Source: Phycisphaerales bacterium
GTDB taxonomy: Bacteria; Planctomycetota; Phycisphaerae; Phycisphaerales; UBA1924
Reading direction: 5' to 3'
DNA length: 8,458 bases
Assembly (NCBI GenBank): GCA_019747615.1
Contig: JAIEQQ010000243.1
Location: forward strand, 1 to 8,458
The notes under the pieces are model-generated. The model searched no databases. It saw only the letters and a program-made list of their open reading frames with translations, and was not told the DNA's origin. The stretch's first letter is position 1. Every line of letters starts with the position of its first letter. Both the position numbers and the translations under genes were made by a program. Of this stretch, positions 1-6,465 are shown piece after piece.

Positions 1-2181
1 ACGGTCGTGCCGGGGATTGGCCCGCGCCGGGCAGAATCGCTGCGCGAACTAGGCATCCGCAATATCGGCCAGCTCATCGCGTATCTGCCATCGCGTCACG
101 AGCGCGAGGAGGCCGAAGCGCCGATCTCTCAGCTCAAGCCCGACTCGATCGTCAGCGCCCGAGGCTTGGTCTCTGCGACGCGCGTGGTCGCCAAGGGCAA
201 CCGACCGCGATTCGAGGCCGTGCTGATCGACGACACCGGCCGCATCGACCTGACGTGGTTCAACGGCCTGTACCTCAAGGACAAGATCAAGCCGGGCCTG
301 CGCATGCGCGTCAAGGGCAAGGCCCGTCGCTTCGGCCCGGGCTTGCAGATCGCCAACCCCAAGCACGAGATCCTCGGCCCCGATGACTCCAAAGACCCCG
401 GCGCGCACGAGGCCCGCCTGCGCCCGATCTACCCCGCCAGCGAGGCCATGCCGTCGCACACGATCGAGATCACGATCGATCGCGTGCTGGATCGTGCGCT
501 GCCGCTGATCGCCGATCACCTGGACCCTGGCTATCGCGCCGAGCGCGGGTTGCTCCAGCTCGCCGAGGCGTATCGACTGATCCATCGCCCGAGCGACGAG
601 GAGCAAGCCGCCGCGGCTCGCCGGCGTCTGGCGTACGACGAACTGCTCATGCTCCAACTGGCGGTGCAGATGAAGCGCGCCGAGCGCATGGCGGGCACGC
701 AGTCGCCGGCGCTCTCGCTGACGCCCAAGATCGACAAGGCCATCCGCGCCCGCTTCCCCTTCGCGCTCACGCCCGCGCAGGATCGCGTCGTCCGCGAGAT
801 CGCAGCGGACCTTCAGAAGCCCACGCCCACCAACCGGCTGATCCAGGGCGATGTCGGCTCGGGCAAGACCGTCGTGGCGCTCTACGCGATGCTCATGAGC
901 GTCGCCGGCAAGCACCAGGCGGCCCTCATGGCCCCCACCGAGCTCCTCGCCGAGCAGCACATGATCGGCATCTCGCGGATGCTCGCCGGCTCCAGCGTGC
1001 GCATCGCGCTGCTCACCGGCTCGCTCCCGGCTCGCGAACGGGCCGCGCTGCTGGCCCGCATCGCCAAGGGCGATGTCGACCTCATCATCGGCACGCACGC
1101 CCTGCTCACCGAGACCGTCCGCTTCCACAGCCTCGCGGCCATCATCATCGACGAGCAACACCGCTTCGGCGTGCATCAGCGGGCCGCTCTGCGATCGAAG
1201 GGTGACGACGCCTCCGCACGACCGCTGTCGCCGCACACACTGGTGATGACCGCGACGCCGATCCCGCGCACGCTGGCGCTCACGCTCTTTGGTGATCTGG
1301 ATGTGTCGACGATCGACGAGCTGCCGCCGGGGCGCAAGAAGATCGCCACGCGCGTCGTCTCGCCCGCCAGCAGACACGACGTCTACGCGTATCTGGCCAA
1401 ACGCATCGACGAAGGCGATCAGGCGTACGTCGTCGTCCCCGCGATCGACTCGGATGCGGAGGAGGGGATTGAGGGACTGAGGGAGGGGATCGGGGAAGGG
1501 ACCGGGGGATCAAGGGATCATGGGATCGAGGGGCCGGAGGCGAGTTCGAACGCGATCGCGCCGCTTCAGACTTCGCTGCGCTCCGTCGCCCAAGTCGCCT
1601 CCGACCTCGCGCTCGGCTCCCTCAAAGGCAAACGCATTGGCCAAGTCCACGGCCGACTCAAACGCGACGCACGCGAAGCCGTCATGGACGCCTTCCGGCG
1701 CGGCGAGATCGATTGCCTCGTCGCCACCACCGTCATCGAAGTCGGCGTTGACGTGCCGAATGCCAACGTCATCGTGATCGAAGACGCCGAACGCTTCGGC
1801 CTCGCCCAGCTCCACCAGCTCCGCGGGCGCGTCGGGCGCGCCGGTAAGTCCTCCGTCTGCATCCTCATCGGCGCCCCCATCACCGAGGGCGCCGAGGCGC
1901 GATTGAGCGCCATTGCGCGCATGACCGACGGCTTCAAGCTCGCCGAGCGCGACTTTGAACTCCGCGGCTTCGGCGATGTCATCGGCCTCCGCCAATCCGG
2001 CCTCCCACCTTTCAAGGTGGTCGATCTTTCGAAAGACTTGGATTTGCTCACACTCGCCAAACGCGACGCCGAAGCCACCGTCAGTGCCAGCCCCAAACTT
2101 CTGTCACCCGCGCACGCCCTGCTCAGGCGTCGCGTCCTTCGCGCCCACGGCAAGTGGATCGGCCTTGCTGATGTCGGATGA
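1..2181 (+). CDS. recG: ATP-dependent DNA helicase RecG (5' end cut by window edge)
   Basis: RecG is a superfamily 2 translocase that remodels stalled forks and branched recombination intermediates in the cytoplasm. The frame is open to base 1 and starts in the helix-hairpin-helix-like N-terminus (VPGIGPRRAESL); homologues begin a little earlier, so a few codons are missing and the GTG at 7 is probably internal. Seen in order, numbering from base 1: an OB-fold wedge domain (about residues 45-125), Walker A GDVGSGKT (283-290), APTELLAEQH, the DEQH box followed by RFG (from 384), TATPIPRT (from 417), ATTVIEVGVDVPNA, then QLRGRVGRAG. The typical C-terminal region (ERDFELRGFGDVIGLRQSG) is present and the stop is TGA 2179. 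There are 726 visible residues, above the usual roughly 690-700, largely because of extra low-complexity sequence between VVVPAIDSD and VHGRLK, encoded by the repeat at 1465-1529. All core motifs look intact. A 206-bp gap separates it from the next gene. Identification is very secure. Confidence 0.97.
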   Translation, partial: TVVPGIGPRRAESLRELGIRNIGQLIAYLPSRHEREEAEAPISQLKPDSIVSARGLVSATRVVAKGNRPRFEAVLIDDTGRIDLTWFNGLYLKDKIKPGLRMRVKGKARRFGPGLQIANPKHEILGPDDSKDPGAHEARLRPIYPASEAMPSHTIEITIDRVLDRALPLIADHLDPGYRAERGLLQLAEAYRLIHRPSDEEQAAAARRRLAYDELLMLQLAVQMKRAERMAGTQSPALSLTPKIDKAIRARFPFALTPAQDRVVREIAADLQKPTPTNRLIQGDVGSGKTVVALYAMLMSVAGKHQAALMAPTELLAEQHMIGISRMLAGSSVRIALLTGSLPARERAALLARIAKGDVDLIIGTHALLTETVRFHSLAAIIIDEQHRFGVHQRAALRSKGDDASARPLSPHTLVMTATPIPRTLALTLFGDLDVSTIDELPPGRKKIATRVVSPASRHDVYAYLAKRIDEGDQAYVVVPAIDSDAEEGIEGLREGIGEGTGGSRDHGIEGPEASSNAIAPLQTSLRSVAQVASDLALGSLKGKRIGQVHGRLKRDAREAVMDAFRRGEIDCLVATTVIEVGVDVPNANVIVIEDAERFGLAQLHQLRGRVGRAGKSSVCILIGAPITEGAEARLSAIARMTDGFKLAERDFELRGFGDVIGLRQSGLPPFKVVDLSKDLDLLTLAKRDAEATVSASPKLLSPAHALLRRRVLRAHGKWIGLADVG
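1465..1529 (+). repeat. Degenerate 8-bp tandem repeat inside recG
   Basis: This purine-rich run is built from octamers of consensus GGGAYYRR. Copies lie at 1465-1472 (GGGATTGA), 1473-1480 (GGGACTGA), 1486-1493 (GGGATCGG), 1498-1505 (GGGACCGG), 1506-1513 (GGGATCAA), 1514-1521 (GGGATCAT) and 1522-1529 (GGGATCGA), with two short irregular spacers. It is translated in frame as a Gly/Glu-rich loop between helicase motifs of the second RecA-like domain. The 8-bp unit is not a multiple of three, so the array encodes no regular peptide repeat, which suggests it arose as a DNA repeat and was tolerated in a surface loop. Confidence 0.8.
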
Positions 2182-2190
2182 GCCGGGAAA

Positions 2191-2239
2191 GGCACTGGGC
2201 ATCAGGCACTAGGCACTGGGCACTAGGCATTGGGCATCG
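2191..2239 (+). repeat. Seven tandem copies of a 7-bp repeat (GGCAYYR)
   Basis: Seven heptamers sit head to tail with no gaps: GGCACTG, GGCATCA, GGCACTA, GGCACTG, GGCACTA, GGCATTG, GGCATCG. They begin nine bases after the recG stop codon. Together with the inverted copies at 2269-2296 they could form a long imperfect stem-loop, with G-U and A-C mismatches, in recG mRNA. No T-run follows, so it is not a standard intrinsic terminator. Degenerate heptamer arrays (STRR elements) are known in heterocystous cyanobacteria; the resemblance is in style only. Confidence 0.85.
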
Positions 2240-2268
2240 CGCGACGGAAAGTCCCTCAGTGTTCTCCC

Positions 2269-2296
2269 CAGTGCCCGATGCCCAGTGCCCAATGCC
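2269..2296 (-). repeat. Four inverted copies of the same 7-bp repeat
   Basis: On the plus strand the units read CAGTGCC, CGATGCC, CAGTGCC, CAATGCC; on the minus strand they become GGCATTG, GGCACTG, GGCATCG, GGCACTG, the same family as 2191-2239. The 29 bases between the two arrays (2240-2268) show no repeat. The facing arrangement makes an imperfect inverted repeat of up to 28 bp per arm, which could act as an mRNA 3'-end or stability structure for recG. That role is inference. Confidence 0.8.
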
Positions 2297-2350
2297 TACT
2301 TCCACAGCCCTATGCGAACGAAGCCAATGTTCCCGCCGCTTCGCACAAAC

Positions 2351-2381
2351 TTGTGTCAACCTGATCCGTTCCTGCTATCTT
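2351..2381 (+). promoter_or_regulatory. Putative extended -10 promoter giving a leaderless HTH transcript
   Basis: TGC-TATCTT (2373-2381) resembles an extended -10 element, and its hexamer TATCTT (2376-2381) ends six bases before the GTG at 2388. That places the hexamer at -12 to -7 if transcription starts on the start codon itself. A weak -35-like TTGTGT lies at 2351-2356 with a long 19-bp spacer. No Shine-Dalgarno sequence precedes the GTG, which agrees with a leaderless mRNA. This is sequence inference only. Confidence 0.4.
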
Positions 2382-2387
2382 TCGTGC

Positions 2388-2987
2388 GTGGATGAATCAC
2401 CACTCCATGACCGCCTGTCCGCGATCACTGCGGGCATGACCTATCGCGAGATCGGCGATCTGACCGGTACCAACGCCGAGACCGCCCGCCGCTACATGTC
2501 CGGCCAATCACCCAGCGTCGAGTTCATCATCCGCCTCTGCCAACGCAAGGGCATCAACGGCCAGTGGCTGCTCTCGGGCCAGGGGCCGATGCGGGCCAGC
2601 GAGATCAAGTCCGCATCGCTGCGCGACGCCGGCCCGGGCGAGCTGCTCTCGGCCATGGCGGTGGCCATCGAGACCATGCGCGATCGGCTCGATCGCGTCG
2701 AGCGGTTTGTTCACACGCTGGAGACACGCCTGCGCGTTGCCAGCGCGACAGCGCTCCCGAAACCTGAGAGCAATCACGCGCAGCCGCCGACGCTCGCACA
2801 GGAGACCGCCCGTGCCGACAATCGATCACTCAGCGCCGGATCCTCGCCGCGAGTCACGGTCCCCAAAGGCGGCGACGGCCCGGCCCGACTCGGGGCCGGC
2901 GCGACGCGAGCCGATGGTGACGCAGCGGGACGAGCCCGCCGGATCGCGGACGCCGCTGCCGAACGACCACGTTCGGGCGATCATTGA
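2388..2987 (+). CDS. Small helix-turn-helix DNA-binding protein with coiled coil
   Basis: Probable cytoplasmic DNA-binding regulator of 199 residues; target unknown. Residues about 5-68 look like a Cro/CI-type helix-turn-helix: YREIGDLTG then NAETARRYMSG form the two helices (19-39), followed by PSVEFIIRLC and a GQWLLSGQGPM segment typical of this class. Residues about 85-117 (LLSAMAVAIETMRDRLDRVE and on) form a likely coiled coil for dimerisation. Residues 118-199 are Ala/Arg/Pro/Gly-rich and probably disordered. I chose GTG 2388 because the HTH begins there, a -10-like element sits just upstream, and the frame further up (open from 2178) runs through the heptamer repeats. ATG 2436 would cut into the domain. 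From residue 142 to the TGA at 2985 it shares DNA with the next gene, and in that stretch its third-position GC falls to about 64 percent, so the tail may be weakly constrained or the true reading may shift frame. HTH identity is fairly secure; the C-terminus is uncertain. Confidence 0.75.
   Translation: MDESPLHDRLSAITAGMTYREIGDLTGTNAETARRYMSGQSPSVEFIIRLCQRKGINGQWLLSGQGPMRASEIKSASLRDAGPGELLSAMAVAIETMRDRLDRVERFVHTLETRLRVASATALPKPESNHAQPPTLAQETARADNRSLSAGSSPRVTVPKGGDGPARLGAGATRADGDAAGRARRIADAAAERPRSGDH
2800..2804 (+). promoter_or_regulatory. Shine-Dalgarno AGGAG deciding the start of the overlapping gene
   Basis: AGGAG lies seven bases before the GTG at 2812, inside the HTH coding region. It is one of the clearest ribosome-binding sites in the window and is the main reason to start the next gene here rather than at ATG 2914, which has no comparable site. 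Confidence 0.65.
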
Positions 2988-3252
2988 GCTGCTGCGCGAC
3001 GGGACGCCCGACCTGGCCCGGCGCTGGCTCGCGGCGTTGCTGCTGGTCCCGCCCGCTGAACGCGCCGGCATCGTCAGCGCCGTCGAAGCCCAGATCGTTC
3101 GCGAGTTCGCGACCAGCGCCGAAGACCAGACCGTGCGCCTTGTGCACCCGCCCGTCGCCGGCGACGGCTTCATCGAGCAGCGCATCGTCATCTACACACG
3201 CACGACCGAAGCGGGTCATCGCCCCGCCGATCGCAAGCGCGGCAACGCGTAA
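2812..3252 (+). CDS. Hypothetical protein overlapping the HTH gene
   Basis: I do not recognise this 146-residue protein. Residues 1-48 are rich in Pro, Arg, Ser and Ala and look disordered. Residues about 49-100 look helical (VRAIIELLRDG, LARRWLAALLLVP, AGIVSAVEAQIVREF), and about 105-135 suggest beta strands (VRLVHPPVAG, FIEQRIVIYTRT). The tail is basic. No signal peptide or membrane segment is evident. It starts 176 bp before the HTH gene ends, in the +1 frame. Over the shared stretch its frame has about 81 percent GC at third positions against about 64 percent for the HTH frame, supporting this frame as coding. AGGAG at 2800-2804 supports the GTG start; ATG 2914 is an alternative that would still overlap by 74 bp. 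It may act with the HTH protein, or the two may be one 288-residue protein split by a frameshift (real or from assembly). The stop is TAA, 48 bp before polX. Confidence 0.65.
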   Translation: MPTIDHSAPDPRRESRSPKAATARPDSGPARREPMVTQRDEPAGSRTPLPNDHVRAIIELLRDGTPDLARRWLAALLLVPPAERAGIVSAVEAQIVREFATSAEDQTVRLVHPPVAGDGFIEQRIVIYTRTTEAGHRPADRKRGNA

Positions 3253-3289
3253 GCACCCGCCATCAACGCGGCCGCTCGCGTCTGTTCGC

Positions 3290-3295
3290 TACCAT
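3290..3295 (+). promoter_or_regulatory. Putative -10 element (TACCAT) for leaderless polX mRNA
   Basis: CGCTACCATCGCTC runs directly into the ATG at 3301. The TANNNT-type hexamer TACCAT ends five bases before the start codon, so transcription would begin at or near the A of ATG. No Shine-Dalgarno sequence and no good -35 are visible in the 48-bp gap. The layout copies that before the HTH gene (GCTATCTT, then GTG). The rest of the gap shows nothing further. Confidence 0.35.
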
Positions 3296-3300
3296 CGCTC

Positions 3301-5157
3301 ATGAGCGATAACGCCCATCTGGCGGAGCAACTGGACCTGATCTCCAAGCTCCTGGAGCTCAACGGCGCAGACTCGTTCCGCGCCAGCGCTAACGCTCGCG
3401 CCGCACGCGCCATCGAGGCCTGGCCGGCCGACATCTGCGCCGTCGCCCGCGATCGCGGCAAGCCCGCGCTCATGGAGATCGAAGGCATCGGCCCCAAGCT
3501 CGCCGACAAGATCATCGAGTACTCGCGCGACGGACGCATCAAGGAGCTCGACGAGCTGCGCGCGACGACGCCGGCTGGCTTGCTCGACATCATGCAAGTC
3601 CCCGGCCTCGGGCCCAAGACCGTGCGGATGCTCTGGCAAGAGGCACAGGTCGTCGATCGCGCGAGCCTGCAGCGGATCATCGACGACGGCACGATTCTCA
3701 CGCTTCCCCGCATGGGCGCCAAGGCGGTCGAGAAGATCAAGGCGTCGCTGGCGCTGCATGTCGAGGCGGCCCAGCGATTGCGGCTCGGCCCGGCCAGCGC
3801 GGTCGCTGACCGTGTACTGGCGGCGCTGCGCCCGATCGTCGGTGACTCGCCAATGGCGTTCGCCGGCTCGTTGCGACGTGGCAAAGACACCGTGGGCGAT
3901 ATTGATGTGTTGCTCGCGACCGACGACGCGAAGATCAGCAAAGCGGCGCACGAGGCGTTCATCACGATGAAGGGAGTGACGGGCGTCGTGGCCGGTGGAA
4001 GCGCCGAAACGCGCACGAGCGTGCAGATGCTCGTGGGTTTCTCATCGCGATGGGATGAGTCTGATGACAGCACGCCGGCGACTGGGCAGGCCGGCCCGCG
4101 CGTGCAGGTGGACTTGCGCATCATGCCCAGAGCGTCGTTCGGGGCCGCGATCATGTACTTCACCGGCTCCAAAGAGCACAATGTCGCGATGCGGCAGCGC
4201 TCGCTGGATCGGGGCCTCACGCTCAATGAGTACGGCCTCTTCCCCGAGGACACCTCCACCACCGAAGCGCCGCACAAACGCGGCATCGCCCCCGTCGCCA
4301 GCGAAACCGAAGAGGCCATCTACAACGCGCTCGGCCTGCGATTCATCGCGCCCGAACTGCGCGAGAATGCCGGCGAACTCAGCGCCTTCGCCCTCGACAC
4401 GCCACCCGCCAGCACGCCCGCGGCCCTTGTCAGCCTCAGCGACATCCGCGCCGAGCTTCACTCGCACACCACCGCCTCCGACGGCGTGCTCTCGATCGTC
4501 GCGCTGGCGAGCGAGGCCAAACGCCGCGGGTTTCACACGATCGCGGTCACCGATCACTCCAAGTCCAGCGTGATCGCCGGCGGCCTCTCGCCCGAGCGGC
4601 TGCGTGCCCACATCCGCGCGATCCACGACGCTCGCAACGAGATCGAGGGCATCACCATCCTCGCCGGCAGCGAAGTGGACATCCTCAGCGACGGCTCGCT
4701 GGACTATGACGACGACCTGCTCGCGGCCCTCGATGTCGTTGTCGCCTCGCCCCACGCGGCCCTGACGCAGGACAGCACCACCGCGACCAAGCGACTGCTC
4801 CGCGCGATTGAGCACCCGCTCGTTCACATCCTGGGCCATCCGACGGGGCGCCTCGTGCTCCGGCGCGCGGGCCTCTCGCCAGACATGGCCACGCTCGTCG
4901 CGGCGGCGAAGCAACACAGCGTCGCGCTGGAGATCAACGCCCACTGGATGCGACTGGATCTGCGCGATACGCACGTGCGCCAGAGCGTTGACGCCGGCTG
5001 CGTGCTGGCGATCAACTGTGACGTTCACCATCCTGAAGACTTCGACAATCTGAAGTTCGGCGTCCAGACCAGCCGACGCGGCTGGCTGCCCCGCGATCGC
5101 TGCATCAACACCTGGGACGCGCCGAAACTTCACGCATGGCTGAAAGCCAAGCGTTGA
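3301..5157 (+). CDS. polX: DNA polymerase X family protein with PHP domain (PolX)
   Basis: Bacterial/archaeal PolX fills short gaps in base-excision repair and trims 3' ends through its PHP phosphoesterase domain. This 618-residue protein has the whole family layout. The N-terminal 8-kDa and fingers region carries helix-hairpin-helix motifs at EGIGPKLADKI (61-71), PGLGPKTVRML (101-111) and PRMGAKAVEKI (136-146). The palm has GSLRRG (189-194), catalytic D200 and D202 (GDIDVL) and third carboxylate D271 (VDLRIM), followed by YFTGSKEHN (286-294). The C-terminal PHP domain keeps all expected metal ligands: H387, H389, D394, H419, E458, H485, H513, D574, H576. So both polymerase and nuclease activities are predicted. 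It is longer than the usual roughly 570-580 residues, partly from an extra hydrophilic loop at about 246-267 just before D271. The ATG at 3301 gives the normal N-terminus; no Shine-Dalgarno site precedes it. Stop is TGA 5155. Confidence 0.96.
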   Translation: MSDNAHLAEQLDLISKLLELNGADSFRASANARAARAIEAWPADICAVARDRGKPALMEIEGIGPKLADKIIEYSRDGRIKELDELRATTPAGLLDIMQVPGLGPKTVRMLWQEAQVVDRASLQRIIDDGTILTLPRMGAKAVEKIKASLALHVEAAQRLRLGPASAVADRVLAALRPIVGDSPMAFAGSLRRGKDTVGDIDVLLATDDAKISKAAHEAFITMKGVTGVVAGGSAETRTSVQMLVGFSSRWDESDDSTPATGQAGPRVQVDLRIMPRASFGAAIMYFTGSKEHNVAMRQRSLDRGLTLNEYGLFPEDTSTTEAPHKRGIAPVASETEEAIYNALGLRFIAPELRENAGELSAFALDTPPASTPAALVSLSDIRAELHSHTTASDGVLSIVALASEAKRRGFHTIAVTDHSKSSVIAGGLSPERLRAHIRAIHDARNEIEGITILAGSEVDILSDGSLDYDDDLLAALDVVVASPHAALTQDSTTATKRLLRAIEHPLVHILGHPTGRLVLRRAGLSPDMATLVAAAKQHSVALEINAHWMRLDLRDTHVRQSVDAGCVLAINCDVHHPEDFDNLKFGVQTSRRGWLPRDRCINTWDAPKLHAWLKAKR

Positions 5158-5175
5158 GCAGATCGATAGGCTTGC

Positions 5176-5226
5176 GACACGACGCCGCTCAGGGTGTCCG
5201 ACATTGACACCTTGACCATGAGTGTC
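5176..5226 (+). promoter_or_regulatory. Four alternating inverted pentamers GACAC/GTGTC before the nitroreductase gene
   Basis: GACAC lies at 5176-5180, GTGTC at 5194-5198, GACAC at 5206-5210 and GTGTC at 5222-5226. Neighbouring copies are inverted, so each can pair only with the ones next to it (or the first with the last). The best stem is GGTGTC (5193-5198) with GACACC (5206-5211) around a 7-base loop. No T-run follows. The pattern could be an operator with several half-sites, mutually exclusive RNA hairpins in the leader, or a remnant of mobile-element ends. A TTGACA matching the -35 consensus lies at 5204-5209, but I see no matching -10. Confidence 0.5.
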
Positions 5227-5241
5227 TTGAGCCAACGAAGC

Positions 5242-5247
5242 AGGGGA
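5242..5247 (+). promoter_or_regulatory. Shine-Dalgarno AGGGGA before the nitroreductase gene
   Basis: AGGGGA sits eight bases before the GTG at 5256 and decides that start. It shows that this gene, unlike polX and the HTH gene, has a leader with a ribosome-binding site. Confidence 0.65.
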
Positions 5248-5255
5248 AACACGCC

Positions 5256-6455
5256 GTGCCCAATAAGTCACGAACCCGTGTGAACGCGAGCGACCATCGT
5301 CGCGAAGAGTTGCTGCCACTGGATGTCCCAAAGGGCGCCGCGACAGGCTCGAATCGAACAAGCGCGAGCAGAGGCGCGAGCTCTCGCGCACCGATCGAAC
5401 TCCCGGCCCTCAAGCCCGAGCACTTCACGCCCGGCAGCGCCTGGGATATCGACGAGGACAACTTCCCGCGTGCCGGCAGCGTGCGTGATCAGCTCCTGTT
5501 TTGCGTTCGCTACGCGGTTCTCGCCCCGAGCAGCCACAACGCCCAGCCCTGGAAGTTCAAGGTGGGCGCGTCCCACGTCGAGATTTATCCGGATCGATCC
5601 CGAGCACTGCCGGTCGTTGATCCGCACGATCGCGAGCTGACGATCTCGGTGGGATGCGCGCTGCACCACCTGTGCATCGCCATGCAGCGTTTCGGGATGA
5701 AGCACCAAGTCGAGCTGCTGCCCAGCTCCGCCGAGCCGGACATGCTGGCGCGAGTACGCGTCAGCGGGATCGTTGTGCCCGGCCCGCATGATCAGCGGAT
5801 CTTTGACGGGCTGCGGATGCGCCGGACCACGCGCACACGATTCCGCGTGCAGGATGTGCCGCGCGTGGCGATCGAGGAGTTCGTTCGCCTCGCTTCCAGC
5901 TTCGGCGTGACGTTTCAACCCGTCGAAACGGCGCTGCAGCGCACGAAGCTCGCCAAGCTCATCGCCGAGGCCGATCTGCTCCAGTTCGAGTCGCGGCAGT
6001 TCCGACGCGAGCTGGCCATGTGGATGCACCACAACCGCACCCACACCAAGGACGGAATGCCCGGCTTTGCCATGGGCTTCAGCGAGCTCGAATCGCTGAT
6101 CGCCCCGCTGGTCGTGCGCACGTTCGATGTCGGGCGGGGCAAGGGCGCCGCCGATGAGCACCTCGTCATGCACTCGCCCCTGCTGGCGGTCCTCGGCTCG
6201 CCGCACGATCGGGCTCAGGAGTGGCTCAACACCGGCCAAGCGCTCTCGGCCATCCTCTGCCGCGCCGCTGCGTGGGGCATCACCGCCAGCTATCTCAATC
6301 AACCTGTCGAGCTGCCATCGCTGCGCCCGCACCTTCGCAAGCTTGTGCCCGAGGCCGAGGCGCCGCAGATCGTCTTGCGGATGGGCTACGTGCTGAAGCG
6401 CCCGCCGCACACGCCCAGACGCGATGTCAAGGACGCGCTGATCCCGATGGTCTAG
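5256..6455 (+). CDS. Acg/Rv3131-like nitroreductase-family FMN protein
   Basis: A 399-residue member of the nitroreductase fold group most like the mycobacterial Acg (Rv2032) and Rv3131 proteins. Those are fused two-lobe relatives that bind or sequester FMN; enzymatic activity is unproven for many, so a redox substrate cannot be named. The key N-terminal signature is YAVLAPSSHNAQPWKF (86-101), where the Ser/His/Asn cluster is expected to contact FMN phosphate. RRTTRTRF (189-196) begins the second lobe, and GQALSAILCRAAAWGITASYLNQPVE is the family's late helix, where the cofactor cap would lie. The C-terminus ends RMGYVLKRPPHTPRR, typical for the group. The first roughly 75 residues are a charged, low-complexity extension without signal-peptide character; the GTG start is fixed by AGGGGA at 5242. 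Likely cytoplasmic. It is 98 bp from polX and ends seven bases before the converging DUF429 stop. Family assignment is good; function is not. Confidence 0.85.
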   Translation: MPNKSRTRVNASDHRREELLPLDVPKGAATGSNRTSASRGASSRAPIELPALKPEHFTPGSAWDIDEDNFPRAGSVRDQLLFCVRYAVLAPSSHNAQPWKFKVGASHVEIYPDRSRALPVVDPHDRELTISVGCALHHLCIAMQRFGMKHQVELLPSSAEPDMLARVRVSGIVVPGPHDQRIFDGLRMRRTTRTRFRVQDVPRVAIEEFVRLASSFGVTFQPVETALQRTKLAKLIAEADLLQFESRQFRRELAMWMHHNRTHTKDGMPGFAMGFSELESLIAPLVVRTFDVGRGKGAADEHLVMHSPLLAVLGSPHDRAQEWLNTGQALSAILCRAAAWGITASYLNQPVELPSLRPHLRKLVPEAEAPQIVLRMGYVLKRPPHTPRRDVKDALIPMV

Positions 6456-6465
6456 CGAGCGCTAG
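6452..6465. other. 14-bp palindrome carrying both converging stop codons
   Basis: CTAGCG-AG-CGCTAG is a perfect inverted repeat with a two-base centre. The TAG at 6453-6455 ends the plus-strand nitroreductase gene, and the mirror TAG at 6464-6462 ends the minus-strand DUF429 gene. Six bases separate the two stop codons. No T-runs flank it, so there is no obvious intrinsic terminator between the two converging genes. Confidence 0.7.

Noticed and set aside
49..1377. 442-residue open frame on the minus strand opposite recG
   Set aside because: It is a shadow of GC-rich codon bias: Arg/Gly/Asp/Ala-rich, no recognisable domain, and fully opposite a clear recG.
2191..2296. CRISPR array
   Set aside because: The 7-bp units are contiguous with no spacers, and the second set is inverted.
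2178..2387. Extended N-terminus of the HTH protein from the ATG at 2178
   Set aside because: It would overlap the recG stop and translate the heptamer repeats; the HTH domain begins at GTG 2388, where a promoter-like element also lies.
5204..5232. Consensus sigma-70 promoter based on TTGACA at 5204
   Set aside because: At 16-18 bp spacing there is no acceptable -10 hexamer (TTGAGC is the closest), so it is mentioned only as part of the half-site region.
5268..6410. 380-residue open frame on the minus strand opposite the nitroreductase gene
   Set aside because: No motif and no start signal; the plus-strand gene has a ribosome-binding site and the family signature.
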